In this document: in pieces, positions 25,673-34,424 of the stretch
How the letters are laid out: each line of letters opens with the position of its first letter
Position numbering within the stretch: the stretch's first letter is position 1
NCBI RefSeq assembly: GCF_052161615.1
Contig: NZ_CP197417.1
Location: 1,116,001 to 1,180,000, forward strand
Source: Aeoliella sp052161615
Lineage (GTDB): Bacteria; Planctomycetota; Planctomycetia; Pirellulales; Lacipirellulaceae
DNA: 64,000 nt
Direction of reading: 5' to 3'
Position numbers and translations under genes: made by a program
The notes under the pieces: generated by a model
Told to the model about the DNA's origin: nothing
The model's database searches: none
Seen by the model: only the letters and a program-made list of their open reading frames with translations

Positions 25673-26824
25673 ATGAAACAGCCGATGAGCTACGCCTCGT
25701 CGGATAGCCAACCGAAGCTCTCCATGGCATCTCTTCAGATCAAACCTTCCGGCTCCTGTGTTTTCGATCAAGTGTCGCTAGGCGAGGTGATGCTTCGCCT
25801 CGACCCTGGCGAGGGACGCGTTCGCACTACGCGGCAGTTTCAAGCCTGGGAGGGCGGGGGGGAGTACAACGTCGCCCGCGGACTGCGGCGTTGTTTTGGC
25901 ATGCGCACCGCGATCGTCACGGCACTTGCCGACAACGAAGTCGGACGGCTGGTTGAGGATCTGATGCTCCAAGGGGGCGTCGATCTCTCGTACCTTCGCT
26001 GGGTTCCATACGATGGCATCGGCCGAACGGTGCGGAATGGTTTGAACTTCACCGAACGAGGCTTCGGGGTTCGTGGGGCGGTCGGTTGCTCCGATCGAGG
26101 GCTAACCGCCGCATCGCAACTGAAGGTCGGCGACATCGACTGGCCTACACTCTTCGGCAAGCAAGGAGTTCGCTGGTTCCACACTGGTGGTATCTTCGCC
26201 GCCCTGTCGGACACCACGCCCGATGTTGTGGAAGAAGCCCTTACGATTGCAAAGCAGCATGGTGTCGTCACGTCTTACGATCTCAACTATCGGCCATCGC
26301 TCTGGAAGTCGATCGGCGGTCAGACGCGAGCGCAAGAAGTGAATCGCCGCATCGCGAAGCTGGTGGACGTGATGATTGGCAACGAAGAAGACTTCACCGC
26401 CTGCCTGGGACTAGAAGTACCGGGCCTCGACGAACAACACCAAGAGCTGCCGCTTGAGGGCTACAAACGGATGATCGAACGGGCGGTCGAAGAGTATCCC
26501 AACTTCCGAGCAACGGCCACCACGCTCCGCACCGTTCGATCGGCGAGCACCAACGATTGGGGGGCGCTAGCTTGGTACGACGGCAAGTTCTACGAGGCCA
26601 CGCATCGAGAGAACCTCGAAATATTGGACCGTGTTGGTGGCGGCGATAGCTTTGCGTCCGGCTTCATCTACGGAATGATGACGACCGGCGACGCCCAGAT
26701 GGCGGTGGAGTACGGCGCGGCACACGGTGCCCTGGCGATGACGACGCCGGGTGACACCACGATGGCAACGCTGAAAGAAGTCGAGAAGCTCGCCGCTGGC
26801 GGGTCGGCCCGCGTGGATCGCTAA
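25673..26824 (+). CDS. kdgK: 2-keto-3-deoxygluconate kinase (PfkB family)
   Basis: A 383-residue PfkB-type sugar kinase. The N-terminal glycine motif lies in WEGGGEYNVARGL, and the catalytic anion hole with the base Asp is VGGGDSFASGF (321-331, D325). Placement 16 bp after eda points to KDG as substrate, making KDPG for the aldolase. It is longer than typical KdgK (about 310) because of an extended N-terminus of about 30 residues and an inserted segment near 260-290. In-frame ATGs at codons 5 and 18 could be the true start. Confidence 0.87.
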   Translation: MKQPMSYASSDSQPKLSMASLQIKPSGSCVFDQVSLGEVMLRLDPGEGRVRTTRQFQAWEGGGEYNVARGLRRCFGMRTAIVTALADNEVGRLVEDLMLQGGVDLSYLRWVPYDGIGRTVRNGLNFTERGFGVRGAVGCSDRGLTAASQLKVGDIDWPTLFGKQGVRWFHTGGIFAALSDTTPDVVEEALTIAKQHGVVTSYDLNYRPSLWKSIGGQTRAQEVNRRIAKLVDVMIGNEEDFTACLGLEVPGLDEQHQELPLEGYKRMIERAVEEYPNFRATATTLRTVRSASTNDWGALAWYDGKFYEATHRENLEILDRVGGGDSFASGFIYGMMTTGDAQMAVEYGAAHGALAMTTPGDTTMATLKEVEKLAAGGSARVDR

Positions 26825-26857
26825 GGCAAACGTTTAATTTGGACCAGAGGAGTGCAG

Positions 26858-27349
26858 ATGCGTTACGTCGATCGATTGTTGGCGGAGTTTGAACATGAAG
26901 TAGCCCGCACCCGCGAGGTTCTGCTGCTGGTGCCCGACGAACTGCTGGACTGGAAAGCTCGCGAAGGCATGATGACTATTGGTTGGAACGCCAATCACCT
27001 GGCGGAGATCGCCGACTGGATCGCCGGCATCTTTGACTACGACGTGTGGGACATTGCGCCCCCCGGCGAGGAAGAGTATGTGTCGCCGAAGCTGACGAAG
27101 GCGAGCGAGATCGTTGAGCTTTTCGACTCCAACGTCGAACGAGCCCGATCCGCGTTCTCCAAAGCCAAAGACGAAACGATCGACGACCCGTGGACCCTCG
27201 CTCGCGGTGGCGTGCCACTCTTCACGATGTCGCGTAACTCCGTGCTACGAAACTTCGGCCTCAGCCACATGGTGCACCACCGAGCGATTCTCCGGGTGTA
27301 CTTGCGGCTGAATGGCGTCGAGGTACCGGAGGCGTACGTGCCGGGATGA
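26858..27349 (+). CDS. DinB-family putative metal-dependent protein
   Basis: A 163-residue four-helix-bundle protein of the DinB/YfiT type. The metal-ligand histidines are recognisable: one in NANHLAEIADW near 50 and the pair in HMVHHRAILRVYLR near 140-150. Members are thiol-dependent S-transferases or of unknown function. The ATG at 26858 is chosen because GAGGAG ends five bases upstream; a GTG two codons earlier overlaps that site. It follows kdgK by 33 bp and may be co-transcribed, but it has no obvious step in uronate catabolism. Confidence 0.78.
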   Translation: MRYVDRLLAEFEHEVARTREVLLLVPDELLDWKAREGMMTIGWNANHLAEIADWIAGIFDYDVWDIAPPGEEEYVSPKLTKASEIVELFDSNVERARSAFSKAKDETIDDPWTLARGGVPLFTMSRNSVLRNFGLSHMVHHRAILRVYLRLNGVEVPEAYVPG

Positions 27350-27441
27350 TTTCCGTAGTAGGTTTGCTCTCCACAACTTGGATTGACTCTAAAGAACCTG
27401 CTTGCTTCAATGGAGTGTAAGGGGACGCAGGAGACTTATTG

Positions 27442-27642
27442 ATGACTGAAGTAGAAGCAATTCAATCGGCTATAGACGCACTCACGCCGCATGATCTGGC
27501 GATCCTTCGTTCGTGGTTTGAGGAACGAGACTGGGAACGCTGGGATCGTGACATCGAAAGAGACTCCGATTCCGGAAGGTTGGATTTTCTGATCGATGAG
27601 GCAAAGCAAGCTGCGGCGCGAAATGAGCTGGGAGAGCTGTAA
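27442..27642 (+). CDS. Putative antitoxin of a type II toxin-antitoxin pair
   Basis: A 66-residue acidic protein from the ATG at 27442, with AGGAG eight bases upstream. The N-terminal half (EVEAIQSAIDALTPHDLAIL) and the ending DFLIDEAKQAA are the usual pattern of small RelB-like or ParD-like antitoxins paired with RelE/ParE toxins. No clear DNA-binding motif is visible. Its stop codon abuts the GTG start of the toxin, so the two are translationally coupled, antitoxin first. Confidence 0.75.
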   Translation: MTEVEAIQSAIDALTPHDLAILRSWFEERDWERWDRDIERDSDSGRLDFLIDEAKQAAARNELGEL

Positions 27643-27894
27643 GTGCATCGCACAACTCCACAGTTCTGGGCGCGGTTCCGATGTCTTGACCCAGAAGTGC
27701 AGCAACTAGCTAGGAAGAGCTTTGAGTTGCTCAAGCAGGATTGCAAGCATCCATCAATTCGCTTCAAGAAACTGGGACACTTTTGGTCAGCCCGCGTGGG
27801 GAGATCGTATAGGGCTTTGGCTATAGAGGACGAGTCGGGCTACGTCTGGGTCTGGATCGGCCACCATAGCGAATACGACCGCATCATTAAATAA
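27643..27894 (+). CDS. RelE/ParE-family toxin
   Basis: An 83-residue basic protein with the RelE/ParE fold pattern: N-terminal helix pair (FRCLDPEVQQLARKSFELLK), then KKLG, then strands with WSARVGRSYRALAI and the end VWIGHHSEYDRII. The RSYRAL arginines and the terminal HxxYD are typical of this group. ParE-type toxins attack gyrase and RelE-type ones cleave mRNA at the ribosome; sequence does not decide. The GTG start directly follows the antitoxin stop, with GGGAG at the end of the antitoxin gene as ribosome site. Confidence 0.8.
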   Translation: MHRTTPQFWARFRCLDPEVQQLARKSFELLKQDCKHPSIRFKKLGHFWSARVGRSYRALAIEDESGYVWVWIGHHSEYDRIIK

Positions 27895-27909
27895 GACGCG
27901 ACATCCCTC

Positions 27910-29739
27910 TTACCCCAGCACCGCCATGTCCTGGTGATTTGCAATCTGCTGCCCTGCTTGGACCAGCAGTTCCTTGACGACGCCATCCACGGGGGCCGGT
28001 ACTGGCACTTCCATCTTCATCGCTTCAAGTACGAACAGCGGTTGGCCGGATCTCACGCGCTCGCCCGGTTTGACGTTCACTCGAAGCAGTAGTCCTGGCA
28101 TCTGCGACTGGACGACCGTCGTGGCGGCGGACGGAGGGCTAGGGTCGGAATTTCCAGGCGCACGACTGCCAGATCGCGGGGTGAGTGCTACCTGGTAGGT
28201 GTTGCCATCCACCACGACGTTGTTGCCGTTGAACGCCAGGAAATAGTCCTTGCCGTTGACGGTTACCGTGTACTCGGCCGGTTGATTCGGCGCCGGTGGC
28301 GTCGCGGCGGGGACGGTGTCGGACTTGGACGTCTTTTCGACTTTGCGAACCCCGAGTTCCGCTTTGCCTTCGAGAAAAGCAATGCCTTTGGCCCCGCACG
28401 TTGCGACAATGAATAGGTTCTCGTCGCTCTCGGGAAGGCTGTGCTCTTTCAGCGTCTTACGCGCAGCTTCGAGTCCCTTCTTTGGGTCTTCGTCGTTCAT
28501 CTCCAGCGGCGCGCGAAGGGTTGGCTCGAGGCCTAGCTGAGTGGATGCAAGTTCGACAATCTTGGGGTCTGGCGGCACCGGTGTTTTACCGAAGTAACCG
28601 AGGACCATCTGGCCATAAGGTTCGGCGATCTTCTCCCACGGACCAAACATGACGTTGTTAAAGGCCTGCTGAAAGTAGAACTGCGACACAGGCGTGACCG
28701 AGGTGCCGTAGCCACCGAGGCGAACGACATCGCCCATCGCTCGGATCATCTCCGGATACTTGTCCATGATGCCATTGTCGCGGAGCATCTGCGTGTTGGC
28801 GGTGAGCGCGCCACCAGGCATGGGGCTCCACGGGATCAGCGGTTCGACAGCGACCGCCTCGGGGGGAAGGAAGTAGTCCTTCATGCATTCCTTGAAGACT
28901 TCTTCCGCTTCACGAACCTTATCGATGTCGATATCGAGCTCATACTCGCTGCCACGCAGGGCGTGCCACATCACCAAAATATCGGGCTGACAGGTGCCGC
29001 CGGAGCAGGGGGCGAGCGACAAGTCGATGGCGTCGGCACCGGCGTCGAGTGCCGCCTTGTTCGCCAGCACACTGACGCCGGCCGTTTCATGAGTATGAAA
29101 ATGGATGTAGGTATTCGCGGGCAGCATCTTCCGCGCCCGTTTGATGGTCTCATACACCTTCGAAGGTACGGCGGTGCCCGAGGCGTCCTTGAAGCAAACC
29201 GCGTCATAGGGAATATCAGCGTCGAGAATTTGCTGAAGGGTCTTCGCGTAGAAGTCGGCGTCGTGCGCGCCTTCACAGCCTGGTGGCAGCTCCATCATCG
29301 TGACGACAACTTGGTGCAGCAGGCCCGCATCGACAATGCACTGGCCGCTGTAGATTAAGTTGTTGACATCGTTCAGGGCGTCGAAGTTGCGGATGGTGGT
29401 CATACCGTGCTTCTTGAAGAGCTCGGCATGTAGCTTGATGACATCGCTCGACTGCGAGTCGAGCCCGACGACGTTGACGCCGCGCGAGAGCGTCTGCAGG
29501 TTGGCATCGGGGCCGACCGTCGCGCGGAAGGCGTCCATCATGTCGAACGCGTCTTCCTGGCAGTAGAAGTAAAGCGACTGGAAGCGCGCCCCGCCGCCGG
29601 CCTCGAAATAGTCGATGCCCGCATGCCGAGCAGCTTCAAGAGCAGGTAGGAAGTCCTTGGTCAGCACACGAGCTCCGTAGACGGACTGAAAGCCGTCGCG
29701 AAACGCGGTGCACATGAAGTCGACTTTTTTCTTCGGCAC
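27910..29739 (-). CDS. oadA: Biotin-dependent carboxyltransferase, decarboxylase alpha subunit (OadA-like)
   Basis: A 609-residue protein. Residues 1-290 form the carboxyltransferase TIM barrel with metal ligand D15 (FRDGFQ, in place of the common LRDAHQ), the lysine of CFKDASG (K184) and HFHTH (H213, H215). A helical middle domain and a linker follow. The biotinyl domain has EAMKMEV with the biotin Lys at 575. With the beta and gamma subunits upstream it should decarboxylate a keto acid, probably oxaloacetate, and drive sodium export. The active-site strand is atypical, so the substrate may differ. A 15-residue Pro/Ala/Ser-rich linker precedes the biotin domain. Confidence 0.88.
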   Translation of the reverse strand: MPKKKVDFMCTAFRDGFQSVYGARVLTKDFLPALEAARHAGIDYFEAGGGARFQSLYFYCQEDAFDMMDAFRATVGPDANLQTLSRGVNVVGLDSQSSDVIKLHAELFKKHGMTTIRNFDALNDVNNLIYSGQCIVDAGLLHQVVVTMMELPPGCEGAHDADFYAKTLQQILDADIPYDAVCFKDASGTAVPSKVYETIKRARKMLPANTYIHFHTHETAGVSVLANKAALDAGADAIDLSLAPCSGGTCQPDILVMWHALRGSEYELDIDIDKVREAEEVFKECMKDYFLPPEAVAVEPLIPWSPMPGGALTANTQMLRDNGIMDKYPEMIRAMGDVVRLGGYGTSVTPVSQFYFQQAFNNVMFGPWEKIAEPYGQMVLGYFGKTPVPPDPKIVELASTQLGLEPTLRAPLEMNDEDPKKGLEAARKTLKEHSLPESDENLFIVATCGAKGIAFLEGKAELGVRKVEKTSKSDTVPAATPPAPNQPAEYTVTVNGKDYFLAFNGNNVVVDGNTYQVALTPRSGSRAPGNSDPSPPSAATTVVQSQMPGLLLRVNVKPGERVRSGQPLFVLEAMKMEVPVPAPVDGVVKELLVQAGQQIANHQDMAVLG

Positions 29740-29790
29740 GGTGATACTCTTGTCGAAAAGATCCGAGGCGTGACTGCAATAGGGACTTGG

Positions 29791-30966
29791 TTATTGACCC
29801 GCAAGGACGCTCCACAACACACCCGCGGCGACTGCGGAACCAATCACGCCAGCGACGTTGGGAGCCATAGCGTGCATCAGCAGGAAGTTGTGCGGGTCTT
29901 CGCTTTGACCCACCATTTGAGCAACTCGAGCGGAGTCGGGCACCGCCGATACGCCCGCTGCGCCAATCAGAGGATTGATCTTGTGGGTAAGAAATAAGTT
30001 CATCAACTTTGCAAAGAGTATCCCCGATGCTGTGGCAACGGCGAAACTCAGAGCCCCCAGCCCAAAGATCATTAGCGACTGTTTGGTAAGGAAATTGTCG
30101 GCGTCGGTGCTGGCCCCCACCGAGAAGCCCAGCAAGATCGTGACGATGTCAATCATCGCGTTGCGAGCACTGTTCGCGAGTCGCTCGGTAACGGTGCTTT
30201 CCTTCAGCAAATTCCCGAGAAACAACATGCCCACTAGCACCAACGAACCAGGGGCAATCATTGTGCAGATGAGAAATGCAGCAATTGGAAAGATGATCTT
30301 TTCACGACGCGTGACATGGCGAGGAGGCTTCATCCGGATGAGCCGCTCTTCCCGGGTGGTGAGAAGTCGCATGATCGGCGGCTGAATCACTGGCACGAGA
30401 GCCATGTAAGAGTACGCCGCGATAGCAATGGGGCCGATGAGTGAGGGGGCAAGTTTCGACGCGAGGAAGATGGCCGTAGGACCATCCGCGCCCCCGATGA
30501 TTCCAATAGCGGCCGACTCTTTGGGAGAGAAGCCGAGGTACATCGCGCCGATGAGCGTGAGAAAGATCCCCATCTGCGCCGCGGCGCCAAGAAGAATAAG
30601 CTTAGGGTTCGAGAGCATCGTGGAGAAGTCGGTCATTGCCCCGATGCCCAGAAAGATGAGGGGAGGGAAGATGCCCTGACTCACCCCGAAATAGATGTAC
30701 GACAACACGCTGCCGGAATCGTACACGCCGAGCTGCATGTCGTCGCTTGCTGGGATGTTGCCGATCAAGATACCAAACCCAATCGGCACAAGCAGCAACG
30801 GTTCGTAGTCCTTGATGATCGCCAGGGCGATGAACACGAGGCCCACCAATATCATCACCAGATTTCCGACCGTGAGGTTGGCGAATCCGGTGGTGTCGAG
30901 AAACTGGTGAAAGATATCCATCGGATCGAGGCTCGGCGTGGCGACGCGGGAGAAGAGGGCCGTCAA
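29791..30966 (-). CDS. oadB: Sodium-translocating decarboxylase, beta subunit
   Basis: A 391-residue integral membrane protein with about ten helices. It carries the ion-site segments of the beta subunit: GIIGGADGPTAIFLASKLAP, LVPVIQPPIMRLLTT and the C-terminal NPLIGAAGVSAVPDSARV. It carries out decarboxylation of carboxybiotin coupled to sodium export. It lies ten bases after the gamma-like gene and 51 bases before the alpha subunit. The start is uncertain: TTG at 30966 is used, and an in-frame ATG 15 codons later (MDIFHQF) is equally plausible. Confidence 0.93.
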   Translation of the reverse strand: MTALFSRVATPSLDPMDIFHQFLDTTGFANLTVGNLVMILVGLVFIALAIIKDYEPLLLVPIGFGILIGNIPASDDMQLGVYDSGSVLSYIYFGVSQGIFPPLIFLGIGAMTDFSTMLSNPKLILLGAAAQMGIFLTLIGAMYLGFSPKESAAIGIIGGADGPTAIFLASKLAPSLIGPIAIAAYSYMALVPVIQPPIMRLLTTREERLIRMKPPRHVTRREKIIFPIAAFLICTMIAPGSLVLVGMLFLGNLLKESTVTERLANSARNAMIDIVTILLGFSVGASTDADNFLTKQSLMIFGLGALSFAVATASGILFAKLMNLFLTHKINPLIGAAGVSAVPDSARVAQMVGQSEDPHNFLLMHAMAPNVAGVIGSAVAAGVLWSVLAGQ

Positions 30967-30975
30967 CTATTCGGT

Positions 30976-31293
30976 TCAGTCCGGCTTCTGGAGCACCTTT
31001 TGCAATTCGGTATGCAGCACAAGTCCAATCGCAGCCACTACCTTTTCCTCCTCCAGCGTTGTCTGCTCATCCCGTGTTGGAGCGTCCGGGCCGTGCCCTT
31101 TCGGTAGATAGGGATCGAGCCATTCGAGCACTTTGGGGAGTGCCGCGATGAACAGCGAGATAATCACGAGCGCGGAAAACACGATCGCCATGCCAACGAT
31201 CGTCAGTTCGATCCCGCGGCCTTCGACAACGCCTGCCCATCCATCGGCGTTCGATGGCGGTACTGCCTGAGCAATTACGAAAAATACTTCCAC
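30976..31293 (-). CDS. oadG: OadG-like gamma subunit of the sodium-translocating decarboxylase
   Basis: A 105-residue protein with one membrane helix (about 30-52, LTIVGMAIVFSALVIISLFI), the usual OadG layout, followed by a charged, proline-containing cytoplasmic tail. It lacks the histidine-rich tail of some OadG proteins. In known complexes this subunit anchors the alpha to the beta subunit. Start: GTG at 31293 with AGGA seven bases upstream. It is first in the oadG-oadB-oadA order, 113 bp after birA. Confidence 0.83.
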   Translation of the reverse strand: MEVFFVIAQAVPPSNADGWAGVVEGRGIELTIVGMAIVFSALVIISLFIAALPKVLEWLDPYLPKGHGPDAPTRDEQTTLEEEKVVAAIGLVLHTELQKVLQKPD

Positions 31294-31406
31294 CGGCGTA
31301 TCCTGCGAAGAGGGTAGGGGGCCGACCTGAAGGGTTGTGTCACGAACCTCGTGCCCACTCAGGATAGTGGGAGTTGCGCCGAATTTGAATCCTGGTCGCT
31401 ATTCGT

Positions 31407-32189
31407 TCACTCAAACCCCACAACCACCCCGCCGTAGCAAGCTTCTACACCTGCGGCAGTGCGTAGGAGGAGTGCCCCGTCGTCGGCGAGGCCTTCGCAT
31501 ACGCCGCGAATCTCCTGCTTCGGCGTGGCGAGCGTGACCGTGCGACCGGTGAGCAATGACCTTGATCGCCATTCGTCGGATAGCTGAGCATCTTCGTTCT
31601 CGAATCGCGACAAGTGCCTCTCGATCTCCGTCAGGCATGCCACGAGCACCGCCGTGCGGTCGAGGGTGGTGCCCGGAACAGATTGGTTGTCGATAAGACT
31701 GGTGGCACGATCGCGAACTTCCGGCGGAGCATTCAGGACCGAGTTATTCACATTCAGTCCAACGCCAATCACCAGCCGGCGACGATCGCTTCCCGCAAGC
31801 TCGATCAGGATGCCTGCGAGCTTTTTGCCGTCGAGATACACGTCGTTGGGCCATTTGAGGGCGACGTCACCACGTGTGAACTGCTCGACAGCTTCGCAGA
31901 GAGACAGCCCGATCGTCAAAGACGCTTTCGGCAAACTTGCGGGTGGTGTGTCAATCGCCCGGGTGAGCACTGACCAAGTTAGTGAACCATGGTCGGACCA
32001 CCAGCGATTGTTTCCGCGTCCGCGACCGGCCGTCTGCTGCTGGGCGACAAACAGCTCGGTGAGCCCTTCGCTCGCCGTCGCCGCGTGCTCCAGCGCGCGA
32101 GTGTTCGTCGAATCGGTTTCGTTGTAGAAATGGACACGTTCGATCCACGTTTCCTGCGTCACGCGGGCGAGGTCGAGGGGGTCGTCCAT
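31407..32189 (-). CDS. birA: Biotin-protein ligase (BirA), catalytic form without HTH domain
   Basis: A 260-residue monofunctional biotin ligase. The biotinyl-AMP loop GRGRGN (55-60) and KWPNDV (112-117) are intact, as is the GVGLNVN strand. A small C-terminal SH3-like domain follows. The N-terminal DNA-binding domain of E. coli BirA is absent, so it should not repress biotin genes. Its place directly before the oad genes fits loading biotin onto the OadA lysine. It is 36 bp after the rhamnulose-phosphate aldolase gene on the same strand. Confidence 0.9.
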   Translation of the reverse strand: MDDPLDLARVTQETWIERVHFYNETDSTNTRALEHAATASEGLTELFVAQQQTAGRGRGNNRWWSDHGSLTWSVLTRAIDTPPASLPKASLTIGLSLCEAVEQFTRGDVALKWPNDVYLDGKKLAGILIELAGSDRRRLVIGVGLNVNNSVLNAPPEVRDRATSLIDNQSVPGTTLDRTAVLVACLTEIERHLSRFENEDAQLSDEWRSRSLLTGRTVTLATPKQEIRGVCEGLADDGALLLRTAAGVEACYGGVVVGFE

Positions 32190-32225
32190 ATTGCAAACTA
32201 CGATGAGGGCAAAAGCCCCGATTGT

Positions 32226-34424
32226 CTAGCGAAGGAACGCCTCGTGCAATCCGCCATCGACCGTGATGATCTGCCCGGTGGTCTTGCTCAAACGCTGGCT
32301 CACCAGCAGAAAGTACGCTTCGGCTTGGTCGGCGGGCGTAATTGGCGACTTGGTCAGCGTGCGGTTGGCGTAGAATTGAGCCAGTTTGTCGACCAGCGAC
32401 TCGGTGGGCTCGTCGTCGGTGTAGGGGATGTCGTACTTGGCGAGCGAACCAATCACCCGATCGCGAGGGAACATGGCCGATCCCTTCACCACCGTGGCCG
32501 GCGCGACGCCGTTAACGCGAACTAGCGGCGCGAGTTCCATCGCCAACTCGCGAACCAAGTGATTCGCCGCGGCCTTCGACGTGTCGTAGGCCAGGCTACC
32601 TTTCTTCGCGACAGCAGCGTTCGCGCTAGTGGTTAGCACGAGTGCGCCCCGCAGGCCTTGATCGCGCCAAGTCTTGGAGGCCTCGTCGGCCACTAGGTAA
32701 CTTCCGGTAACATTGATGTTGTACGTGAGCGCCCACTTGTCGTCGGGAATGTGGCCCGTCGTGTCGCTGGGGACAAAGATGCCGGCCGTCACTTCGATCG
32801 CGTCGAAGCCGCCATATGCTAGCGCGACTTCGTCGAGCATCATGCGAATGCTCTGGCGGCTGGTGATGTCGGTCATCAAACCAATCGCGGGACCGCAGCC
32901 ACTGATGCCCGAGCCAGCCACGCCGATCCCCGCGCCCAATTTCGCGGTGATCTCCGCGGCGGTCGCCTCGGCCGCTTCGCGATTTAAGTCGACTGCGACA
33001 ATGTGAGCTCCCTCTTTGCTCAAACGGTGAGCGGTCTCTTTTCCGATCCCCGAGCCAGCGCCAATGACGATGTGGACTTGTCGCTCGAGTTCCTTCTCGG
33101 GCGGCATTCGCTGGAGCTTGGCTTCTTCGAGCAGCCAGTACTCGATGTCGAACGCTTCCTGAAGCGGCAGGGCAATGTACTCGTCGATCGCCTCGGCACC
33201 ACGCATCACTTCCACCGCGCAGTTGTAGAACTCGGCAGTCACGCGCGACTCGCTTTTGCTCTTACCCCATGCAATCATGCCCAGGCCCGGGATCAGAATG
33301 ACCGTTGGGTTGGGGTCGCGCATCGCCGGCGAGTTGGGCCGTTTGCACGACTGGTAGTAAGCGGCGTAGTCCTCGCGGTACTGCGCAAGTCCTTCGTCGA
33401 GCAATCGCTTCAGCTCCTCAATGTCACCCGACGCCGGATCCCACGCCACGTAAAGCGGCTTGATCTTCGTGCGAAGGAAGTGATCGGGGCAGCTGGTGCC
33501 GAGCTCGGCTAGTCGCGGCGCGTCGTGCGAATTGACAAACCGACGAATCGTCTCGTCATCCTGCACGGTGCCGATGAATCGCTTCTCTTGCGATACACGT
33601 CCGCGGAGCCAAGGAAGAATCGTGGCGAACGTCGCCCGGCGGGTCGACTCGTCGAGCGAGGCGTACTTCTCACCCCCGAACGCCTTTGCATCGCCACCCT
33701 TCGCTAGGTATTTCTCCTCGATATAGGCAGCTGCCTTCTCGATCAAGGACAACGTCAGCTCGTAACACCGCTTGTCGTCATCGTCCCAGTTGATGAGCCC
33801 GTGCTGGCCCATGATGATGCCGACCGCTTCGGGATGCTCGGAAACGATGCGCTGCATTTCGAGACCGAGTTCGAAGCCCGGCCGAAGCCAAGGCGTGTGA
33901 ATGACCGTGTGACCGTAGATCTCTCGCGTCAGTTCGACGGAGTTCCGCGACGCCGCGACCGAGATCGCCGCATTCGGGTGCATGTGATCGACATGCTTGA
34001 ACGGAATAAACGAGTGCAGCGGCGTATCGATGGACGAAGGCCGAGGGTTCAGGTTGAAAGTCGCGTGTGAGTACATGCCGACCATGCGATCTTCGGCGTC
34101 GGACTTTGGCCCTCGGTTGGGATCGGCGTTGTACGCATGCTGCAGGCCGAGCAGCTTCGACTGGTAGAGCGACGAAAAGTTCTCGCGCTTCGATGTCCGC
34201 AAGTCACCGCCCGAGCCTTTCACCCACAGCACTTCGGTGTCGTCGCCAGTCAGCGGGTCGACCTCCAGCGTTTTCGACGAGGTGTTTCCACCGCCCGTAT
34301 TGGTGATGCGCTGATCGGAACCCAGCAGGTTCGACCGGTAGACGAGTCGTTCGACCGGATCGAGTGCGGCGGCCTTCTCGTCGTCCCACAGGTAATTGAC
34401 GTAGCGGTAGTGGTGCGAACTCAT
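32226..34424 (-). CDS. rhaEW: Bifunctional rhamnulose-1-phosphate aldolase / short-chain dehydrogenase
   Basis: A 732-residue fusion. Residues 1-440 are a class II aldolase domain (NTGGGNTSSK near 42-51, the HPNAAIS and HGLINW metal histidines). Residues about 455-732 are an SDR domain with GAGSGIGKE and the catalytic YDTSK (Y613, K617). It splits rhamnulose-1-phosphate to DHAP and lactaldehyde and oxidises or reduces the lactaldehyde, as in the Bacillus/Rhizobium-type rhamnose pathway. Its ATG overlaps the rhaB stop (ATGA), so the kinase and aldolase are translationally coupled. Confidence 0.93.
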   Translation of the reverse strand: MSSHHYRYVNYLWDDEKAAALDPVERLVYRSNLLGSDQRITNTGGGNTSSKTLEVDPLTGDDTEVLWVKGSGGDLRTSKRENFSSLYQSKLLGLQHAYNADPNRGPKSDAEDRMVGMYSHATFNLNPRPSSIDTPLHSFIPFKHVDHMHPNAAISVAASRNSVELTREIYGHTVIHTPWLRPGFELGLEMQRIVSEHPEAVGIIMGQHGLINWDDDDKRCYELTLSLIEKAAAYIEEKYLAKGGDAKAFGGEKYASLDESTRRATFATILPWLRGRVSQEKRFIGTVQDDETIRRFVNSHDAPRLAELGTSCPDHFLRTKIKPLYVAWDPASGDIEELKRLLDEGLAQYREDYAAYYQSCKRPNSPAMRDPNPTVILIPGLGMIAWGKSKSESRVTAEFYNCAVEVMRGAEAIDEYIALPLQEAFDIEYWLLEEAKLQRMPPEKELERQVHIVIGAGSGIGKETAHRLSKEGAHIVAVDLNREAAEATAAEITAKLGAGIGVAGSGISGCGPAIGLMTDITSRQSIRMMLDEVALAYGGFDAIEVTAGIFVPSDTTGHIPDDKWALTYNINVTGSYLVADEASKTWRDQGLRGALVLTTSANAAVAKKGSLAYDTSKAAANHLVRELAMELAPLVRVNGVAPATVVKGSAMFPRDRVIGSLAKYDIPYTDDEPTESLVDKLAQFYANRTLTKSPITPADQAEAYFLLVSQRLSKTTGQIITVDGGLHEAFLR

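Noticed and set aside
32226..34424. Possible fusion artefact joining aldolase and dehydrogenase
   Set aside because: This two-domain fusion is a known natural family in rhamnose operons.
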